A stretch of DNA of 6,667 bases from an uncultured Ruminiclostridium sp. (GCA_934462775.1 CAKSIR010000126.1:1-6667), one strand, 5' to 3'. Shown: positions 1 to 6,613, numbered from the stretch's first letter. Translations and numbers: made by a program. Notes: generated by a model not told the origin, from the sequence alone.

Positions 1-13
1 TCTGCGGAGAGCG

Positions 14-34
14 ACTTAGGGCGTTGCCCTAAGT
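14..34. repeat. Perfect 9-bp hairpin with 3-base loop
   Basis: ACTTAGGGC (14-22) pairs fully with GCCCTAAGT (26-34) around the loop GTT. No T-run follows on either strand, so it is a poor intrinsic terminator by itself. Its compact shape and its position beside a second hairpin suggest part of a dispersed intergenic repeat, which is an inference that needs a genome search. Confidence 0.6.
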
Positions 35-39
35 ACCCA

Positions 40-59
40 CCACTTTTTGAAAAAAGTGG
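40..59. repeat. Hairpin with T-run and A-run arms (CCACTTTTT / AAAAAGTGG)
   Basis: CCACTTTTT (40-48) is the reverse complement of AAAAAGTGG (51-59) across a 2-base centre. In RNA the stem would close one pair short of this. The A/T runs inside the arms are typical of bidirectional terminator-like or repeat sequences, but no GC-rich core precedes the T-run. It lies only 6 bases from the previous hairpin, so the two probably belong to one element. Confidence 0.5.
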
Positions 60-94
60 ACAAAAACTTCAAATTTGACTTTTTCGACAAGCAG

Positions 95-126
95 AAATAC
101 CGACAGCAATTACGCTGTCGGTATTT
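95..126. terminator. Likely intrinsic terminator at the 3' end of the esterase gene, possibly bidirectional
   Basis: A perfect 13-bp stem, AAATACCGACAGC (95-107) with GCTGTCGGTATTT (114-126), encloses a 6-base loop. It starts one base after the TGA stop of the minus-strand esterase gene (128-130 on the plus strand). On the minus strand the stem ends in ATTT followed by CTGCTT, a weak U-tract. On the plus strand it ends in TATTTTT, a better one. It could therefore serve both the esterase and any converging gene beyond the left edge. Confidence 0.75.
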
Positions 127-127
127 T

Positions 128-1318
128 TCATTCGCCTAAAATTTCCTTGATCTTGTCCGCAATCTTTACGCTGACCTTTGTGTGAGTTGCTTCGGTCGGG
201 TGCCAATCGGCTGCGTAGCCATCAGCCTGGTTCTGTGGTGCAAGCGCCATTGCGTACACGTTTGCGTCGCCTGTTTCCTCGTTATACGCCTTTACCTGCG
301 TAAGAATGGTTCTCGCAAGAGTGTTGCCCATAACGCCAAGCGTGCAGAGGATTTTTGCGTCGGGATTCTTTTCTCTGATGTGCTTTACAAATTCAATGTA
401 AGCGTCGCCAAACTCCGCCATTTTGTCTGCGTCTGTCTTTGTGTAGCTTTCATCGTTTGTGCCAAGGTTGATTACGATAACATCCGGCTGTCTTTCAAAT
501 CCCCATTCAATGTCCGATACGTCGCTTCTTGCGTAGGAGAAACCGATTTTATCGTAATAAAGCGGCATTATCTGCTGCTCGGACTTAACCGACGGGTCGT
601 TTGTGTATCCTGAGATAACGCCGTAGCCGCTGATTGAAACAAGGCTGTAATCGGCGTCAAGGAGCTGCGCGGTCTTGTATGCGTAGGCTCTTGTGCAGTC
701 CTCGGTTGTGGTGGAGAAGTGATGGTCCCTGTCCTCATCGTCAACACCGTAGCCGCAGGTTATTGAGTCGCCTACAAATTCGATGTACAAATCCTTGTCT
801 GGAGTAGGAGCGATTTCTCCGCCCTCAACAGTAATTCCCGTTACCGAGAAAGTGGACTGAGCTGTTTCGGAAAGCTTTACAAGGCTGATTGTAACCGTCT
901 TTTCGGCGTCGCTTTCAAAAGCCGTGTATGTATGCTCGCTTTCGGTAAGCATTTCGTCGATAACTCTTTCGCCGTCAACGTAAACAGCAAGTCTTGCATT
1001 GTTGTCGTCGTTGCCTGTTTTGGCTGCGCTGTCGCCCTTTACTGCAATTTCCGCCTTTGTGCCGGTAAACGTAAACTCGCAGCCTGTGCCGGAGTATGCG
1101 CAGATAAGCTCGGAGCCGTCATAGTACGCTCTGCCAAGCAGCTTTGTGTAGTCGGCGGAGGCAGGGTATGTTTTTGCCGCTCCGTCCTCAACAGCTGAAA
1201 CCTCTTCGGTTTTCGAAACTTCCGTTGCCTCGGTAACGGCGTTTTCTCCGCCGCAGCCTGCCACTCCGAGCGTAAGTGCAAATGTACAAAAAAGTGCTGT
1301 AATTCTTCTGATTTTCAT
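128..1318 (-). CDS. Secreted lipoprotein SGNH/GDSL esterase, CE2-like (probable carbohydrate acetyl esterase)
   Basis: This 396-residue protein is predicted to be a surface-anchored esterase that removes acyl, probably acetyl, groups from polysaccharide. Residues 1-22 form a lipoprotein signal: KIRR, a hydrophobic stretch, then lipobox VAGC with lipidated Cys22. An acidic, Ala/Thr-rich linker runs to about 50. Residues 55-165 look like the N-terminal beta-sandwich of CE2 esterases. Residues 177-396 are the SGNH domain: GDSIT at 183-187 (nucleophile Ser185), a Gly in SGYG (230-233), GTND at 286-289 (Asn288), and DWHP with His373 and Asp371. All catalytic blocks are intact. The start at 1318 follows AAAGGA by 9 bases. 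A longer reading to 1417 would place the promoter inside the gene. No dockerin or carbohydrate-binding module is visible. The catalytic class is firm; CE2 membership and the acetyl-glycan substrate are inferred from architecture. Confidence 0.88.
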   Translation of the reverse strand: MKIRRITALFCTFALTLGVAGCGGENAVTEATEVSKTEEVSAVEDGAAKTYPASADYTKLLGRAYYDGSELICAYSGTGCEFTFTGTKAEIAVKGDSAAKTGNDDNNARLAVYVDGERVIDEMLTESEHTYTAFESDAEKTVTISLVKLSETAQSTFSVTGITVEGGEIAPTPDKDLYIEFVGDSITCGYGVDDEDRDHHFSTTTEDCTRAYAYKTAQLLDADYSLVSISGYGVISGYTNDPSVKSEQQIMPLYYDKIGFSYARSDVSDIEWGFERQPDVIVINLGTNDESYTKTDADKMAEFGDAYIEFVKHIREKNPDAKILCTLGVMGNTLARTILTQVKAYNEETGDANVYAMALAPQNQADGYAADWHPTEATHTKVSVKIADKIKEILGE

Positions 1319-1327
1319 AATGTACCG

Positions 1328-1333
1328 TCCTTT
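1328..1333 (-). promoter_or_regulatory. Ribosome binding site of the esterase gene
   Basis: The minus strand reads GAAAGGAC, then 9 bases, then ATG at 1318. It decides the start in favour of the methionine just before the lipoprotein signal, over the 33-residue longer upstream reading. Confidence 0.8.
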
Positions 1334-1343
1334 CGTTACCAGT

Positions 1344-1372
1344 ATAATACCACAATAAGCCTTATAAATCAA
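1344..1372 (-). promoter_or_regulatory. Promoter of the esterase gene (sigma-A type, extended -10)
   Basis: On the minus strand, TTGATT (1372-1367) and TATTAT (1349-1344) are separated by exactly 17 bases, and TGG precedes the -10, forming an extended -10. Transcription would start near 1337, giving a leader of about 19 bases that holds the ribosome binding site. The match is read by eye and not tested experimentally. Confidence 0.7.
1355..1365. promoter_or_regulatory. Candidate operator palindrome in the esterase promoter spacer
   Basis: ATAAG-C-CTTAT is a perfect 11-base palindrome lying between the -35 and -10 of the esterase promoter, where a bound repressor would block polymerase. The same half-sites recur at 1394-1411. 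It is short and in AT-rich DNA, so chance is possible, and no regulator gene lies in the window. Confidence 0.35.
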
Positions 1373-1393
1373 ATAGGATTTTGCGCTTCCATA

Positions 1394-1411
1394 TATAAGT
1401 GCAGACTTATA
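1394..1411. promoter_or_regulatory. Candidate operator palindrome upstream of the esterase promoter
   Basis: TATAAGT (1394-1400) and ACTTATA (1405-1411) form perfect 7-base arms around GCAG. Half-site ATAAG/CTTAT is shared with the palindrome at 1355-1365. Measured from the first ATAAG of each, the two sites are 40 bases apart, close to four helical turns. A role as a regulator binding site is inferred. Confidence 0.35.
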
Positions 1412-1529
1412 ATGCATGATTTTTTATATATATTAGACAATAACGTTTTTTGTAAATTATAAAAAATCACAAGTCGCTGCAAAAGAAGGTAAATTTTTGT
1501 CGATTTTTTACAATTCAGCTTTAATTTTG

Positions 1530-1558
1530 TTGCAATATATGGATGTATATGATACAAT
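1530..1558 (+). promoter_or_regulatory. Promoter of the cyclase-exporter operon (sigma-A type, extended -10)
   Basis: TTGCAA (1530-1535) and TACAAT (1553-1558) are 17 bases apart, with TGA directly before the -10, an extended -10 element. Transcription should begin near 1565, leaving a leader of about 60 bases before the cyclase start. No other well-spaced plus-strand promoter is evident in the region, so this probably drives all three downstream genes. Confidence 0.7.
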
Positions 1559-1616
1559 ATTGTATTAGAACTTGTTAAGGCAACGCAATCTGCAGCTGAC
1601 AATTTTTGTAATATGT

Positions 1617-1621
1617 GAGGG
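1617..1621 (+). promoter_or_regulatory. Ribosome binding site of the GGDEF gene
   Basis: GAGGG, within GTGAGGGCGG, stands 4 bases before ATG 1626, a rather short spacing. It supports that ATG over an in-frame TTG at 1572, which lies almost at the predicted transcription start and has no such site. Confidence 0.6.
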
Positions 1622-1625
1622 CGGC

Positions 1626-3104
1626 ATGAAAAATTTACAGGTAAAAAACCTGCTTATGATAGTTCTTTGCACGGTTTTGTCAATAACTGTCGTAGGCTTT
1701 ATAAGTGTAGGCACGTCGGTTGGAATAATAGAGGAAACGTCTGCGTCAAATCTTGAATTGATTGCGGCAAACTCTGCCCTTGAGCTTGACACGTCCATAG
1801 ACAGTATTGCGCAGAGCGTCAATACGCTCAGCGAATTTGCTTTGTATTCGCTCACCGACATGAATATGCTGCTGAACAACAGCGCTTACTCAAATGAATA
1901 TGTAAACAGGATCGAAAGCCTTGCGAGAACTCTTGCCGAAAACACCAAAAGCTGCACTGCCGTTTATATGGTGTTCAATCCCGAGCTGGAAATGAATAAC
2001 AGCATTTTTCTTGTACATAACGGCAAGACAGGCGAATACGAAGAAACCACCCCGACAGATATAACCGCCTACGACAAATCGGATACGGAACACGTAGGCT
2101 GGTATTATCAAACTCTTGAAAACGGCGGACCGACATGGCTTGAGCCGTATATGAACAAAAATATAAACGTTTACATGGTGTCGTATGTAATTCCTATATA
2201 CAAGGACGGCGTAACCGTTGGAGTAGTCGGCATGGACATTGATTTCAACTTCTTTTTTGACGCGGTAAACAGCATTACAGTATACGATACCGGCTATGCG
2301 TTCCTGACAAACGACCGGTATCAGGCAATCGTTTTCAAGGATCTGCCCGTATATTCCGACATTCAGGAAGCGGTTGGCTACGATGTTGAAAGCTATTCTA
2401 CGGACAGCGACGGAATGCTTCTGAACGCAAAATACGACTCATACGGAGTAACATGGAGCTGTACGTCAGAGCGTCTGAAAAACGGAATGCTTCTGTTCCT
2501 CACTGCGCAGACCGCTGAAATTTATGCTAAATCCTCCGCGCTGACAACGGAAATAATCATTATCGCCGTGGTTTCATTTGTTGTTGTAGCGATAACCGCG
2601 GGATTAGTGCTTAACAATGTTATGCGGCTTGCGTCGATTGACGAGCTGACAGGACTTCCTAACCGAAAGCTGTTTATTCAGAAATATAAAGAGGTACAGA
2701 ATCTCGAAAAATACGCTATGTTTCTGTTTGATATTGACTACTTCAAGTCAATCAACGATAAACTTGGGCATAATATGGGTGACGCCGCAATTAAGGACCT
2801 TGCCAAAACGGCAGTGAGAACCCTTGGAAAGGAAACGCTTATTGCACGCTGGGGCGGAGATGAATTTATAGGGCTTATCCCTGCCGATATTGCGGAAACC
2901 GCTCTGGAACGGCTGCGCTGGCACCTGTACAGCGACGGCAACAAGGAATACGGCAAAATGACCATAAGCATCGGCGCGGTGCGCATCAACCCAAAATATT
3001 CCATGAACCAGATGACCGAGCTTGTGGATAAGGCTCTCTATCAGAGCAAGGTGGCAGGAAGAAATCACCTGACTATTATAAAGGACACACAGAATAATAA
3101 ATGA
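1626..3104 (+). CDS. Membrane-bound Cache-GGDEF diguanylate cyclase
   Basis: This 492-residue sensor enzyme is predicted to make cyclic di-GMP from two GTP. A membrane helix at about 8-28 and a second at about 309-331 flank an extracytoplasmic region resembling a double Cache sensor: WYY at 159-161, PY at 174-175, then an I-P-I-Y-K-D-G stretch and GVVGMDID near 199-206. The cytoplasmic GGDEF domain (about 335-485) carries DELTGLPNR (339-347), metal-binding Asp369 in FDIDYFK, guanine-contacting Asn377 and Asp386 in IND...GHNMGD, a canonical GGDEF at 410-414, and SKVAGRN near the end. All catalytic residues are present. The RxxD inhibitory site, expected at 401-404, reads GKET. There is no EAL domain and no clear HAMP linker. 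It is first in an operon and its TGA overlaps the next ATG, so its level is tied to the exporter. The signal is unknown. Confidence 0.9.
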   Translation: MKNLQVKNLLMIVLCTVLSITVVGFISVGTSVGIIEETSASNLELIAANSALELDTSIDSIAQSVNTLSEFALYSLTDMNMLLNNSAYSNEYVNRIESLARTLAENTKSCTAVYMVFNPELEMNNSIFLVHNGKTGEYEETTPTDITAYDKSDTEHVGWYYQTLENGGPTWLEPYMNKNINVYMVSYVIPIYKDGVTVGVVGMDIDFNFFFDAVNSITVYDTGYAFLTNDRYQAIVFKDLPVYSDIQEAVGYDVESYSTDSDGMLLNAKYDSYGVTWSCTSERLKNGMLLFLTAQTAEIYAKSSALTTEIIIIAVVSFVVVAITAGLVLNNVMRLASIDELTGLPNRKLFIQKYKEVQNLEKYAMFLFDIDYFKSINDKLGHNMGDAAIKDLAKTAVRTLGKETLIARWGGDEFIGLIPADIAETALERLRWHLYSDGNKEYGKMTISIGAVRINPKYSMNQMTELVDKALYQSKVAGRNHLTIIKDTQNNK

Positions 3105-4828
3105 CAAAGCTACTGAGATTTTTAAAGGATTACAAAAAGGAAACGGTGCTTGCGCCGCTGTTCAAAATGCTGGAGGCGCTGCTGGAGCTGTTTGTGCCAA
3201 TGGTGGTTGCGGCTATCATTGATACCGGTATCAACAATAAGGACAACCCGTACATTATAAAAATGGCACTTGTTCTTGTGGGACTGGGCGTTGTGGGACT
3301 GCTGTTTTCCGTAACGGCGCAGTATTTCTCCGCAAAGGCCGCCGCAGGCTTCGCAAAGAAAACAAGCCACGCTCTTTTCAAGCACATCGGCACACTCTCT
3401 TATTCCGAGCTTGACAAAATAGGAACGTCAACCCTCATTACCCGAATGACCAGCGACATGAATCAGGTGCAGTCGGGCGTCAACATGACACTCAGACTGC
3501 TGCTGCGGTCGCCCTTCGTTGTGTTCGGCGCAATGATAATGGCGTTTACAATCGACTTCAGCGCAGCGCTGATTTTCCTTGTTACAATACCTGTTCTGTC
3601 CGTTGTTGTATTCGGAATCATGCTTATTTGTATTCCGCTGTACAAGCGCGTCCGCTCAAGGCTGGACAAGGTACTCGGCACAACAAGGGAGAATCTGACA
3701 GGAGCAAGAGTTATACGCGCGTTCTGCAAGGAGGACGATGAAATCAAGTCCTTCACCGGCAGAAACGAGGAGCTGACCTACGAAAGCAAGCACGTCGGTA
3801 AAATTTCCGCTCTTATGAATCCGCTTACCTATGCAATTATCAACGCGGCAATTATCGTGCTGATATACACAGGCGCAATCGAGGTAAACGCAGGTATTCT
3901 GACGCAGGGCGCGGTTGTTGCGCTGTACAACTATATGTCCCAGATTCTGGTTGAGCTTATAAAGCTTGCCAATCTGATTATCACAATTACAAAGGCGGCT
4001 GCCTGCGGAAACAGAATCCAGGCGGTTTTTGACATCAAGCCGGGCATTGCTTCTCCCGAAAACGCTGCGGCGGGCGTAAATTCAGACATTGCGGTCGAAT
4101 TCAGAAACGCGTCCCTTTGTTACAGCAAAGGCGCTGAAAACGCGCTTACCGGCATAAATATTGCTGTGAAAAAGGGCGAAACAATCGGCATTATCGGCGG
4201 TACAGGCTCCGGCAAAACCTCCCTTGTAAACCTCATACCGAGATTTTACGACGCAAGCGGCGGCAGTGTGCTTGTTGACGGCACTGACGTAAGGGATTAC
4301 AATGCCGAAGCGCTTCGCGAAACAATAGGCGTCGTTCCTCAAAAGGCGGTGCTTTTCAAGGGCTCTATCCGCGAAAATATGCAGTGGGGAAAAAATGACG
4401 CCACCGATGAGGAAATCTGGAAAGCTCTCGAAACCGCTCAGGCAGGCGAAATTGTACGGGGCAAGGAGGGCGGACTTGACTATGTAATAGAACAGGGCGG
4501 CAAGAACCTGTCAGGCGGTCAGCGCCAGCGTTTCACCATTGCAAGAGCGCTGGTAAAAAATCCGCAGATACTCATACTTGACGACAGCGCAAGCGCGCTC
4601 GACTTTGCGACTGATGCCGCACTGCGAAAGGCGATACGCGGACTTGAAAGCAAGCCTACGGTATTCATCGTTTCTCAGCGTACCTCGTCAATTCAATATG
4701 CCGACAGAATTATCGTGCTTGACGACGGCGCCGCCGTTGGAATAGGAACGCATAACGAGCTCCTCCAAAGCTGCGAGGTTTATAAGGAAATTTACAATTC
4801 CCAGTTCAAAAAGGAGGACGTTCACTGA
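3101..4828 (+). CDS. ABC exporter half-transporter, degenerate-site subunit (type IV, MdlB/LmrC-like)
   Basis: This 575-residue protein fuses an exporter membrane domain (residues 1-300, six helices near 17-41, 53-75, 136-157, 160-180, 243-263 and 268-295) to an ATPase domain (about 330-570). Motifs are Walker A GGTGSGKT (366-373), Q-loop Gln414, signature LSGGQ (470-474) and Walker B ILILDD (490-495). Asp495 replaces the catalytic Glu, and Gln526 replaces the switch His. These changes mark the weak-hydrolysis half of heterodimers such as TM287/288 and BmrCD; here they come with an intact signature that should complete the partner's working ATP site. The start forms ATGA with the cyclase stop. 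AAGGA at 3081-3085 is 15 bases away, so re-initiation by coupled translation is likely. It should pair with the next gene's product. Substrate is unknown: drug, lipid or peptide export are all possible. Confidence 0.93.
   Translation: MTKLLRFLKDYKKETVLAPLFKMLEALLELFVPMVVAAIIDTGINNKDNPYIIKMALVLVGLGVVGLLFSVTAQYFSAKAAAGFAKKTSHALFKHIGTLSYSELDKIGTSTLITRMTSDMNQVQSGVNMTLRLLLRSPFVVFGAMIMAFTIDFSAALIFLVTIPVLSVVVFGIMLICIPLYKRVRSRLDKVLGTTRENLTGARVIRAFCKEDDEIKSFTGRNEELTYESKHVGKISALMNPLTYAIINAAIIVLIYTGAIEVNAGILTQGAVVALYNYMSQILVELIKLANLIITITKAAACGNRIQAVFDIKPGIASPENAAAGVNSDIAVEFRNASLCYSKGAENALTGINIAVKKGETIGIIGGTGSGKTSLVNLIPRFYDASGGSVLVDGTDVRDYNAEALRETIGVVPQKAVLFKGSIRENMQWGKNDATDEEIWKALETAQAGEIVRGKEGGLDYVIEQGGKNLSGGQRQRFTIARALVKNPQILILDDSASALDFATDAALRKAIRGLESKPTVFIVSQRTSSIQYADRIIVLDDGAAVGIGTHNELLQSCEVYKEIYNSQFKKEDVH
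4811..4817 (+). promoter_or_regulatory. Strong ribosome binding site of the second ABC gene
   Basis: AAGGAGG lies inside the last codons of the first ABC gene, 12 bases before ATG 4830. The match to the anti-Shine-Dalgarno is nearly full and the spacing is slightly long. With only one base between stop and start, it should keep the two subunits near equal amounts. Confidence 0.75.
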
Positions 4829-4829
4829 A

Positions 4830-6581
4830 ATGAGAAAAGCGAAAAGCAACGCAGGAACAGTGGCGTTGCGTAAGGTTTTGAAATACATTTCCAAGTACAA
4901 GGTGTGGATGATACTTTCTATCTTCCTTGCGGCGGTTACGGTCGCTCTGACCTTGTATGTGCCGATTGTAGTCGGCGACGCAATCGACTGCATCGTTGAC
5001 AAAGGGCAGGTGGACTTTGAAAAAATCGCCGAAACCCTTGTGAAGGTCGGCGTTGTTGCGGGAATTACCGCTATTCTCCAGTGGGTAATGAACACTGTCA
5101 ACAATAAGGTTACTTATAACGTTGTACGGGACGTTCGCAACGAAGCGTTCAACAAAATCGAGATACTCCCTCTTAAGTTTATAGACGGACACAGCAGCGG
5201 CGAAATCGTAAGCCGTGTTATAGCCGACGTCGACCAGTTCGCAGACGGTCTGTTAATGGGATTTACTCAGCTTTTCACGGGCGTTGTCACAATTTTCGGC
5301 ACGCTCATGTTTATGCTGACAATCAACCCATGGATTACGCTGGTGGTTGTGGTCCTCACTCCGCTTTCGCTGCTTTGTGCAAAGTTTATCGCAAAGCGCA
5401 CCTACTCAATGTTCAAGCTGCAAAGCGAAACAAGGGGAGAGCAGACCGCCCTTATCGATGAAATGATCGGCAATCAGAAGGTCGTTCAGGCGTTCACCCA
5501 CGAGGACGAGGCGCTTGAAAAATTCGATGAAATCAACGAGCGCCTTGAAAAATGCTCGCTTAAGGCTACGTTCTTTTCCTCGCTTACAAATCCATGCACG
5601 CGCTTTATAAACAGCATAGTTTATGCAGCGGTCGGACTTACAGGCGCGCTTTTCGCTGTGGGCGGCGCGATCACGGTCGGAGGCTTATCCTGCTTCTTAA
5701 GCTACGCAAACCAGTATACAAAGCCGTTTAACGAAATCAGCGGCGTTATTACCGAACTTCAGAACGCCCTTGCCTGCGCTGCAAGAGTGTTTGAGCTTAT
5801 CGAGGAAAAGCCGCAGGTAAGCGACAAGGGCAACGCAGAGCTTGCCGATGTCAAGGGCAATGTCGAGCTTGACAGCGTGTGCTTCTCCTATGTTCCCGAA
5901 AGAAAGCTTATTGAGAATTTAAACCTTAGCGTCAAGCCCGGTCAGCGTGTTGCTATCGTCGGTCCTACGGGCTGCGGCAAAACCACCGTTATCAATCTGC
6001 TAATGCGTTTCTATGACGTAAACAGCGGTAAAATCATTGTTGACGGCAAGGCGATAACCGATGTGACAAGGCACAGCCTGCGTTCGGGATACGGTATGGT
6101 GCTGCAGGAAACCTGGCTCAAGAGCGGTACAATCCGCGACAACATCATTATGGGCAAGCCGGACGCAACGGACGAGGAAATTATTGCCGCCGCAAAGGCA
6201 GCTCATTCCCATTCCTTTATCAAGCGCCTTGAAAACGGCTATGACACCGTAATCGGCGAGGACGGCGGAAGCCTTTCACAGGGACAAAAGCAGCTGCTTT
6301 GCATTACGCGGGTTATGCTGTGTCTGCCTCCGATGCTTATACTTGACGAAGCGACATCGTCAATCGATACAAGAACCGAGCTGAAAATTCAGGACGCTTT
6401 TGCAAAGCTGATGAAGGGCAGAACGAGCTTTATTGTTGCTCACCGTCTTTCAACCATACGTGACGCAGACATAATTCTTGTTATGAAGGACGGCAGCATT
6501 ATCGAACAGGGCAACCACGATGAGCTGCTTGCAAAGGGCGGTTTCTACGCTAACCTTTATAACAGCCAGTTTGCAAAATAA
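4830..6581 (+). CDS. ABC exporter half-transporter, catalytic-site subunit (type IV, MdlB/LmrD-like)
   Basis: This 583-residue partner has the same layout: a membrane domain to about residue 320, with helices near 25-47, 68-90, 141-163, 167-188, 258-280 and 283-305, then an ATPase domain (about 343-580). Motifs are Walker A GPTGCGKT (378-385), Q-loop Gln426, Walker B MLILDE (502-507) with catalytic Glu507, and switch His538 in VAHRLSTI. The signature is LSQGQ (482-486), with Gln where the first Gly of LSGGQ normally sits. The predicted dimer has one working site (this Walker motif with the partner's LSGGQ) and one degenerate site (the partner's Walker motif with LSQGQ). Both subunits end in a similar YNSQF tail. 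The gene is last in the operon, one base after its partner and followed by hairpins. Export across the cell membrane is expected; cargo cannot be read from sequence. Confidence 0.94.
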   Translation: MRKAKSNAGTVALRKVLKYISKYKVWMILSIFLAAVTVALTLYVPIVVGDAIDCIVDKGQVDFEKIAETLVKVGVVAGITAILQWVMNTVNNKVTYNVVRDVRNEAFNKIEILPLKFIDGHSSGEIVSRVIADVDQFADGLLMGFTQLFTGVVTIFGTLMFMLTINPWITLVVVVLTPLSLLCAKFIAKRTYSMFKLQSETRGEQTALIDEMIGNQKVVQAFTHEDEALEKFDEINERLEKCSLKATFFSSLTNPCTRFINSIVYAAVGLTGALFAVGGAITVGGLSCFLSYANQYTKPFNEISGVITELQNALACAARVFELIEEKPQVSDKGNAELADVKGNVELDSVCFSYVPERKLIENLNLSVKPGQRVAIVGPTGCGKTTVINLLMRFYDVNSGKIIVDGKAITDVTRHSLRSGYGMVLQETWLKSGTIRDNIIMGKPDATDEEIIAAAKAAHSHSFIKRLENGYDTVIGEDGGSLSQGQKQLLCITRVMLCLPPMLILDEATSSIDTRTELKIQDAFAKLMKGRTSFIVAHRLSTIRDADIILVMKDGSIIEQGNHDELLAKGGFYANLYNSQFAK

Positions 6582-6584
6582 AAA

Positions 6585-6613
6585 TGACCCCGCTTGAAAA
6601 TAAGCGGTGGTCA
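6585..6613 (+). terminator. Hairpin just after the operon stop, probable terminator or 3' stabiliser
   Basis: TGACC-CCGCTT (6585-6595) pairs with AAGCGG-T-GGTCA (6602-6613), giving 11 pairs, one bulged T (6608) and a 6-base loop. It begins 3 bases after the TAA stop. No T-run follows, so it is not a textbook intrinsic terminator alone. It may shield the mRNA end and act with the next hairpin. Confidence 0.6.

Larger units (their letters stand above)
1..127. other. Non-coding, hairpin-rich left-edge region
   Basis: No supportable gene lies here. Three clear inverted repeats stand close together: 14-34, 40-59 and 95-126. A looser AT-rich palindrome at about 61-86 is centred on TCAAATTTGA (69-78), with A-run and T-run flanks. 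The esterase gene ends at 128, so this DNA is its 3' flank. If a plus-strand gene lies outside the left edge, the region is a convergent intergenic space. One plus frame is open from base 1 to a TGA at 76-78, but it reads straight through the hairpins and has no start in view, so I do not call it a gene. Confidence 0.7.
1319..1625. other. Divergent intergenic region between the esterase gene and the cyclase-exporter operon
   Basis: About 300 AT-rich bases separate the two start codons. They hold one promoter per strand (minus 1344-1372, plus 1530-1558) and two ATAAG/CTTAT palindromes (1355-1365, 1394-1411). A T6/A6 inverted repeat at 1446-1466 is too AT-rich to count as a terminator. I see no small gene in it, and the plus leader from about 1565 to 1625 shows no conserved c-di-GMP riboswitch core that I can recognise. 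Confidence 0.7.

Noticed and set aside
14..126. CRISPR array or transposon end
   Set aside because: The hairpins differ from one another in sequence and spacing, so there is no direct-repeat/spacer pattern, and no cas or transposase gene is in the window.
182..613. Plus-strand open frame opposite the esterase gene
   Set aside because: It lies entirely antisense to a gene with full catalytic motifs, and its Cys/Val-rich translation resembles no family. The same holds for the antisense frames at 932-1198 and under the cyclase and ABC genes.
1319..1417. Longer esterase reading starting 33 residues upstream, at 1417
   Set aside because: It would put the promoter (1344-1372) and the ribosome binding site inside the gene and bury the lipoprotein signal at residue 34. 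The ATG at 1318 has proper spacing to AAAGGA.
1446..1466. T6/A6 inverted repeat as a terminator
   Set aside because: The stem has only A-T pairs and a 9-base loop, so it is too weak, and there is no gene ending nearby.
1369..1602. Minus-strand open frame of 77 codons in the intergenic region
   Set aside because: It crosses both the operon promoter and the upstream palindromes, has a composition driven by AT-rich DNA and shows no ribosome binding site or recognisable domain.
1572..1625. TTG start for the GGDEF gene at 1572
   Set aside because: It lies only about 7 bases after the predicted transcription start and has no ribosome binding site. The ATG at 1626 opens directly into the first membrane helix and follows GAGGG.
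1565..1625. c-di-GMP riboswitch in the operon leader
   Set aside because: The leader is only about 60 bases and I cannot find the conserved GEMM core or a paired scaffold in it. A covariance-model search would settle this.
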